A stretch of DNA of 64,000 nt from DAOUJI01 sp965237875 (GTDB lineage Bacteria; Chloroflexota; Dehalococcoidia; Lucifugimonadales; JAGWBF01), in assembly GCA_965237875.1 (NCBI GenBank), contig CBDEGP010000002.1:186001-250000 (forward strand). Reading direction: 5' to 3'. Positions 59,635-64,000 of the stretch are shown in pieces. The translations under genes and the position numbers were made by a program. The notes beneath the pieces are model-generated. The model was not told the DNA's origin, ran no database searches, and saw nothing but the letters and a program-made list of their open reading frames with translations. How positions within the stretch are numbered: the stretch's first letter is position 1; each line of letters begins with the position of its first letter.

Positions 59635-60519
59635 GTGGAAGTCAAAGCCCCGGCAAAGCTCAACTTGACCCTGGAAGTCCTCGGCAAGAGAGATGACGGC
59701 TACCACGAAATCCGCACCGTGTTCCAGGCGGTGGACCTATTCGATACGATACGGTTCACGCTGTCGCAAGCTCTTGAGTTTCACTGTTCGGACCCGTGCC
59801 TGTCGGGGAAAGACAATCTGGTGTGGAAAGCGGCGGCGGCCCTTTCGAAAGCCACAGGCAAGCTCACTCCGGCGTCCATCCGCCTTGAGAAGGCGATACC
59901 CCACGGCATGGGGCTGGGGGGCGGGAGCAGCGACGCCGCAGCTACGCTGGAGGCTTTGAACAGCATGTTTGACCTGGGATGCCGGGCGGAACAGCTTAGA
60001 GAAATAGCGGCGTCCATCGGGTCTGACGTGCCGTTCTTCCTGGTTGGCGGCGCGGCGCTGGGCAAGGGGCGAGGGGACGAACTGGCGTCCGTCCCCGACG
60101 CTCCCGAAAGCTCCTACGTGATTCTCTGCCCGGACCTGCCCCAGGAAGCCGGGCCGAAAACGGGCAGGCTGTACTCATTCTTGACGCCTGAGAACTATTC
60201 GGACGGGTCTTATACTGAACGTATGGTTGAATCCCTCTCCCTATGTCAGCCCATCCAACCTGCGTTGTTCAACGTGTTCGATCAGGTTGCCGACAGGGCG
60301 TTTCCCGGCTTGCAGGATATCAGGGCCGACTTTTCCCGGACCGCGGGGACTCAGGTCCATCTTTCAGGCAGCGGGCCCGCTCTCTTCTGTGCAGTCGAAG
60401 ACACCTCCCACGGAGAACGGACCCTCAAATCCTTGCAAAGCGCTGGGCATAGGAGTTACCTTGTTACCGCCCTTGCATCCCGGGAGCACAGTTGGACAGC
60501 GCTGGAGTCGAATTCATGA
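59635..60519 (+). CDS. ispE: 4-diphosphocytidyl-2-C-methyl-D-erythritol kinase
   Basis: The 294-residue GHMP kinase acts in the MEP isoprenoid pathway. It has the N-terminal APAKLNLTLEVLGKRDDGYHE, the ATP motif PHGMGLGGGSSDAAA (about 95) and SGSGPALFC near the C-terminus. The GTG start directly abuts the ksgA TGA, and its end overlaps the lgt start in ATGA, so ksgA, ispE and lgt form a coupled operon. Confidence 0.94.
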   Translation: MEVKAPAKLNLTLEVLGKRDDGYHEIRTVFQAVDLFDTIRFTLSQALEFHCSDPCLSGKDNLVWKAAAALSKATGKLTPASIRLEKAIPHGMGLGGGSSDAAATLEALNSMFDLGCRAEQLREIAASIGSDVPFFLVGGAALGKGRGDELASVPDAPESSYVILCPDLPQEAGPKTGRLYSFLTPENYSDGSYTERMVESLSLCQPIQPALFNVFDQVADRAFPGLQDIRADFSRTAGTQVHLSGSGPALFCAVEDTSHGERTLKSLQSAGHRSYLVTALASREHSWTALESNS

Positions 60520-61442
60520 GCATTCCCTTGGCCAGCATCCCCATCAACATAGACCCCGACATATTCAACGCCGGGAATCTGACCCTTACGTGGCACGGCC
60601 TCTTCACCCTGATTGCCGTCGCTCTCGCCGTATACCTGGTGGACAGGTGGTCAAGACAAGAGGGGTTGGTGTCCGATGCCGTCATGACCGTGGCGGTGTG
60701 GGCCATCATCGGGGGCATAGTCGGGGCCAGGGTGTTCCACGTAATAGACCGTTGGGACGACGTGTACGGTCACGACCCTGTCAGGATAATCCAAATATGG
60801 ACCGGCGGGATCGCAATCTACGGGGCGCTTCTGGGCGGCTTGCTCTTTGGAGCCTGCTATATGGTCATCAGGAATCAACCAAAATTCATAAACGGGTGGA
60901 ACAGGGTCTTTCCATGGGCTAAGCTGGACCGCGCTCCTCTGCCGTCGGTGGCCCGCTTCGCCGACCTTGTAACCCCTGCGCTGATTATCTCCATGTTCGT
61001 AGGCCGTATCGGGGACATAATCAACGGGGAGCACGTCGCCAAGCTGACGGACCTTCCCTGGGGTTTCGTCTACGAGCACCCGGAAAGCTCCAGCCACTTC
61101 ACGCACGGTTTCCAGGCCAGCCACCCCGCCATTGCCTACGAGATGCTGCTTCTGATCGCAGTCTTCGCCATAATTTGGCCCATGCGGAACCGGATACGGC
61201 CTCATGGGATGTTGTTCGCTTTGTTCCTGGGCGCATACTCCCTGGGCCTCTTTTTCATCCGGTTCCTCAGGACAGGCCCGGTGCCCATGGATGAAGAATG
61301 GGCCGTTGGGCTGAACGAAGCACAATTCATCGCCCTGATCATCCTCATCATTACGGTGCCGTTGCTGCTGTTGAAGGCCCAGCTGGTAAGGCCGGAGAGA
61401 ACGCAGCGCCGGGGCAGGACCGCCGCCGGCCGCGGCTCTTGA
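60516..61442 (+). CDS. lgt: Prolipoprotein diacylglyceryl transferase
   Basis: The 308-residue membrane enzyme attaches diacylglycerol to the lipobox cysteine of prolipoproteins, of which this window encodes at least four. It has about seven transmembrane helices, the GGIAIYGALLGG motif (about 100) and the signature MFVGRIGDIINGEHV (about 160-175). The start ATG overlaps the ispE stop by 4 bp. Confidence 0.93.
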   Translation: MSIPLASIPINIDPDIFNAGNLTLTWHGLFTLIAVALAVYLVDRWSRQEGLVSDAVMTVAVWAIIGGIVGARVFHVIDRWDDVYGHDPVRIIQIWTGGIAIYGALLGGLLFGACYMVIRNQPKFINGWNRVFPWAKLDRAPLPSVARFADLVTPALIISMFVGRIGDIINGEHVAKLTDLPWGFVYEHPESSSHFTHGFQASHPAIAYEMLLLIAVFAIIWPMRNRIRPHGMLFALFLGAYSLGLFFIRFLRTGPVPMDEEWAVGLNEAQFIALIILIITVPLLLLKAQLVRPERTQRRGRTAAGRGS

Positions 61443-61540
61443 CGATACGGGGTTTCCGGTCCAGGGCTTTTAACCAACAGGCCCGCGTATGTGGTAATCT
61501 ATTGCCGGTGTAAACCCCGTGCCGTGCACCAGGAGGCGCA

Positions 61541-62443
61541 ATGCATATAGGGGTGGCGTTTCCCACCACCGACATAGGCCACGACCTTGCCGCTGTCCGC
61601 GAATATGCGCAGGCTGTTGAAGAGCTGGGATACGGCCATATCCGCATACTAGACCACGTGCTGGGCGCCGTTCCCGAACAACATCCTGAGGTGGAGCATT
61701 TCATATACACCCACGAGAGCGTCACCCACGAGCCCATGACGCTGATGGCCTACTTTGCGGCGATCACGACCAGGATCGAACTGGTCACCAGCATATTGAT
61801 TCTGCCGCAGCGTCAAACCGGCTTGGTGGCCAAGCAGGCGGCGGAGGTTGACTTCTTGAGCGGCGGCCGGCTGCGCCTGGGCATAGGTCTAGGCTGGAAC
61901 CCTGTGGAGTACGAAGCGCTGGGTGAGAACTTCCGAAATCGGGGCAGAAGGTGTGACGAGCAAATCGAGGCGCTGAGGGCTCTTTGGACCGAACCGGTGG
62001 TCAACTACCAGGGCGCCCATCACCGCATCTCCCACGCCGGGTTGAACCCAATGCCAGTCCAGCGTCCCATCCCGCTGTGGATCGGCGGCGGCTGGTCCAG
62101 CCCGGAAGCCCTGCCTCCGCAGCGGACCCTACGGAGAATCGGACGGCTGGCTGACGGGTGGTTCGCGCACTTCACGCCCAGCCAGACGCAAACCATGATC
62201 GGTCCCATCAACAGGTACGCCGAGGAAGCGGGGCGCGACCCTTCAACCATCGGCATAGAAGGACGCCTCACCCTGGAAGGAGACGACCCCGGACCTTGGT
62301 TGGAAGTCCTCCGAGAATGGAAAGAGCTGGGGGCGACCCACGTGGGGGCCAGCGGCCCAAGAGGAGCAAACGCCAGCGCCCACCTTAGGGCCATCCACCG
62401 GCTTCAGGAAGCCGTAAAATCCGAAGGTGTCCTAGCTGACTAA
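61541..62443 (+). CDS. LLM-class F420-type oxidoreductase 1
   Basis: The 300-residue luciferase-like (PF00296) protein belongs to the F420-dependent LLM type, with HIRILDHVLGAVPE, ILILPQRQTGLVAKQAAEVDFLSGGRLRLGIGLGWNPVEYEALG (about 88-130) and IPLWIGGGWS. It is strongly similar to the next gene, and a third copy follows at the window end. Family members use F420 or FMN to oxidise or reduce organic compounds. A ribosome-binding AGGAGG lies before the ATG. Confidence 0.9.
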   Translation: MHIGVAFPTTDIGHDLAAVREYAQAVEELGYGHIRILDHVLGAVPEQHPEVEHFIYTHESVTHEPMTLMAYFAAITTRIELVTSILILPQRQTGLVAKQAAEVDFLSGGRLRLGIGLGWNPVEYEALGENFRNRGRRCDEQIEALRALWTEPVVNYQGAHHRISHAGLNPMPVQRPIPLWIGGGWSSPEALPPQRTLRRIGRLADGWFAHFTPSQTQTMIGPINRYAEEAGRDPSTIGIEGRLTLEGDDPGPWLEVLREWKELGATHVGASGPRGANASAHLRAIHRLQEAVKSEGVLAD

Positions 62444-62480
62444 GCCACAAGATCCCAAGACCCCCAAGAAAGGATAAGAC

Positions 62481-63362
62481 ATGAGGATAGGAGTCTCATT
62501 CCCAACGGTGGAGATCGGGCATGACATGGGATCAGTGCGAGCCTTCGCCCAGGCCGCCGAGGACCTGGGTTACAGCCACGTGCGCATCCTGGACCACGTG
62601 CTTGGCGCCAACCCGGAGTTTCACCCGGACGTGGACTACTTCGCCTACACCCATGAGAGCGTCACGCATGAACCCCTGACCCTCATGGCTTACATCGCCG
62701 GATTCACCGAACGGATAGAGATGGTCACGGGCATTCTCATCCTACCCCAGCGCCAGACAGCCCTGGTGGCCAAGCAGACCGCCGAAATAGACGTGTTGAG
62801 CAACGGGCGGCTGAGGTTGGGAATAGGGGTCGGCTGGAACCCCGTGGAATACGAGGCGCTGGGGGAGAGCTTCAATGACCGGGGTAGACGCTCCGAGGAG
62901 CAAATCGAAGTCCTGAGGGAGCTTTGGACCAAGCCGGTGGTCAACTACGAGGGCAAGTACCACAAGATTTCCCACGCCGGACTGAACCCGATGCCTATCC
63001 AACGCCCGATTCCCCTGTGGATAGGGACGGGCAGGTCCATCGCTCCCAGGCCGCCGGAACGAGTGCTACGGAGAGTGGGAAGGCTGGGCGACGGATGGTT
63101 CCACCAACTGCCCCCGGGCGACTTGGCGCAAGAGGTTATCGACCGAGTGCACCAATACGCCAGCGACGCCGGCAGGGACCCGTCGTCGGTGGGCATGGAA
63201 CCCAGCATCAATCTTTCAGGGACGGACCCGGAGCCGTGGGTCACAAGAGCGCGAGAATGGGAGACGATGGGTTCCAGCCACCTGGCGCTCAACTTCAGGG
63301 ATGACGCCGCCGACGGCTGCATAGAGAAACTCCAGACGTTCAAGGACGCCTACGGCCTCTGA
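62481..63362 (+). CDS. LLM-class F420-type oxidoreductase 2
   Basis: The 293-residue protein is a tandem paralogue of the gene at 61541, sharing HVRILDHVLGANPE, GILILPQRQTALVAKQTAEIDVLSNGRLRLGIGVGWNPVEYEALG and SHAGLNPMPIQRPIPLWIG. The main differences are in the C-terminal third, which probably shapes the substrate pocket. It is followed by a PPOX-type protein and a third LLM gene, probably all in one operon. Confidence 0.9.
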   Translation: MRIGVSFPTVEIGHDMGSVRAFAQAAEDLGYSHVRILDHVLGANPEFHPDVDYFAYTHESVTHEPLTLMAYIAGFTERIEMVTGILILPQRQTALVAKQTAEIDVLSNGRLRLGIGVGWNPVEYEALGESFNDRGRRSEEQIEVLRELWTKPVVNYEGKYHKISHAGLNPMPIQRPIPLWIGTGRSIAPRPPERVLRRVGRLGDGWFHQLPPGDLAQEVIDRVHQYASDAGRDPSSVGMEPSINLSGTDPEPWVTRAREWETMGSSHLALNFRDDAADGCIEKLQTFKDAYGL

Positions 63363-63383
63363 TTCGCCGAGGCGGTCGCTGTA

Positions 63384-63851
63384 ATGAAGTGGACGGAGTT
63401 CAAACGCTTTCAGCCCGACTTGGCCCAGCTTGGTGAAGAGCGGTTCGACCGAACCGGGCTGGCGCTCTTGGCCACCCTGCGAAAGGACGGCTGGCCCAGA
63501 GTCTCCCCGGTGGAACATCTCTTTGTCGGGGACGACTTGTACCTGGGCATGATATGGCAATCTCGGAAGGCCTTGGACCTTCTCAGGGACCCCAGGTGCA
63601 GCCTGCACAACGCGGTGTCGGACACCGCCGGAGGTCAAGGCGAGTTCAAGGTGTACGGAAAGGCCGTGGAAGTGACAAACACGGCGGAACGCCGCAGCTA
63701 CAGCGACGCCTACTACGAGAAGCTGAAATTACGCCCCGAGGAACTCGGCAACTACCACCTGTTCTCCATCGACGTGTCCTCGGCGGCTGCGGCCACTCTC
63801 CACCAGGGCCAATGGGTCCATGACGTTTGGAGGAGCGGAGCGAATGGCTAG
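63384..63851 (+). CDS. PPOX-family flavin/F420-binding protein
   Basis: The 155-residue protein matches the pyridoxamine 5'-phosphate oxidase-related split-barrel fold, with TGLALLATLRKDGWPRVSPVEHLFVGDDLYLGMIWQSRKALDLLRDPRCSLH in the N-terminal half. These proteins bind FMN, F420 or haem-derived ligands. Lying between LLM genes, it is probably an F420-linked reductase. Its end overlaps the next LLM gene by 8 bp. Confidence 0.88.
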   Translation: MKWTEFKRFQPDLAQLGEERFDRTGLALLATLRKDGWPRVSPVEHLFVGDDLYLGMIWQSRKALDLLRDPRCSLHNAVSDTAGGQGEFKVYGKAVEVTNTAERRSYSDAYYEKLKLRPEELGNYHLFSIDVSSAAAATLHQGQWVHDVWRSGANG

Positions 63852-64000
63852 CCAAATGCGCGTCGGGCTTACCTTTCCCCAGCGGGAGATGACCCCGGAC
63901 AGGGGTTCGGTCAAGGAGTTCGTCCAGGCTGCTGAAGACCTGGGATACGATCACATAGTCTGCGCGGACCACGTTCTGGGCGCCGACCCCGCCCATCACC
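63844..64000 (+). CDS. LLM-class oxidoreductase 3 (3' partial)
   Basis: This is the first 52 codons of a third LLM-type gene, cut by the window end. The product starts MASQMRVGLTFPQREM and continues AAEDLGYDHIVCADHVLGADPA, matching the N-terminus of the two paralogues upstream. The ATG overlaps the PPOX gene by 8 bp. Confidence 0.85.
   Translation, partial: MASQMRVGLTFPQREMTPDRGSVKEFVQAAEDLGYDHIVCADHVLGADPAHH

Overview
The window is GC-rich, tightly packed bacterial DNA with many overlapping starts and stops and frequent GTG/TTG starts. Its gene content fits the Chloroflexota, most likely a Dehalococcoidia/SAR202-type lineage. Pointers are tandem luciferase-like F420-type oxidoreductases with a PPOX protein, a thiolase with two DUF35 partners, an AtuA (DUF1446)-DUF4387-SDR operon, many lipoproteins with Thr/Pro-rich linkers, and a long SRP RNA that includes an Alu domain. 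The lineage is inferred from content; no 16S rRNA or ribosomal protein gene is present.

Layout. 1-1.2 kb: 3' part of an amidohydrolase, closed by a strong bidirectional terminator. 1.3-8.7 kb (minus): GDYXXLXY, DUF2157 and CinA-like genes, then a GldA/F/G-type ABC operon with a DUF4340 protein. 8.9-14.9 kb (plus): speD-speB, an M50/CBS protease, a 321-bp MITE-like element, a cysteine desulfurase, a lipoprotein and a dolichol-kinase-like protein. 14.9-17.6 kb (minus): tandem M20 amidohydrolases, divergent from a glycerate kinase. 18.9-22.6 kb (minus): lutA-lutB-lutC followed without a gap by a nucleotidyltransferase-like/HEPN pair. 22.7-24.0 kb: a second copy of the MITE, split by an IS30-family insertion sequence. 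24.0-28.3 kb (minus): SDR, DUF4387, AtuA-like and a DUF4349/PKD lipoprotein. 28.5-34.9 kb: DUF2851, tRNA-Gln, tRNA-Glu, two endonuclease/exonuclease/phosphatase (EEP) genes (the second truncated), a VWA-TolB lipoprotein and a membrane protein. 35.1 kb: the 3' end of a group II intron (domain V). 35.3-41.9 kb: amidohydrolase, a soluble reductive-dehalogenase-like protein, DUF35/thiolase/DUF35, a cupredoxin and an SMP-30 protein. 42-57.3 kb: transporters (three MFS, one KefB-type), NHL, DUF1800, SDR, alcohol dehydrogenase, CMD, cupin, TPR, NudC and aldo/keto reductase. 57.5-61.4 kb: galU, SRP RNA, ksgA, ispE, lgt. 61.5-64 kb: three luciferase-like genes and a PPOX protein, the last gene cut by the window edge.

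Most notable points. (1) A non-autonomous element family with CAGGG-type terminal repeats and exact 10-bp target duplications is present twice; both insertions duplicate the stop codon of a neighbouring gene, and one copy was later hit by IS30. (2) SpeD has lost the Trp and Glu of the substrate-binding HTWPE motif and is paired with an agmatinase, which suggests a pyruvoyl decarboxylase with a changed substrate. (3) A nucleotidyltransferase altered at every catalytic position, with a HEPN partner, is embedded in a lactate-utilisation operon. (4) The CinA-like protein lacks the usual deamidase residues. (5) A group II intron remnant keeps an intact domain V. (6) The second EEP gene ends exactly at a copy of a 20-bp repeat that also lies next to tRNA-Glu.
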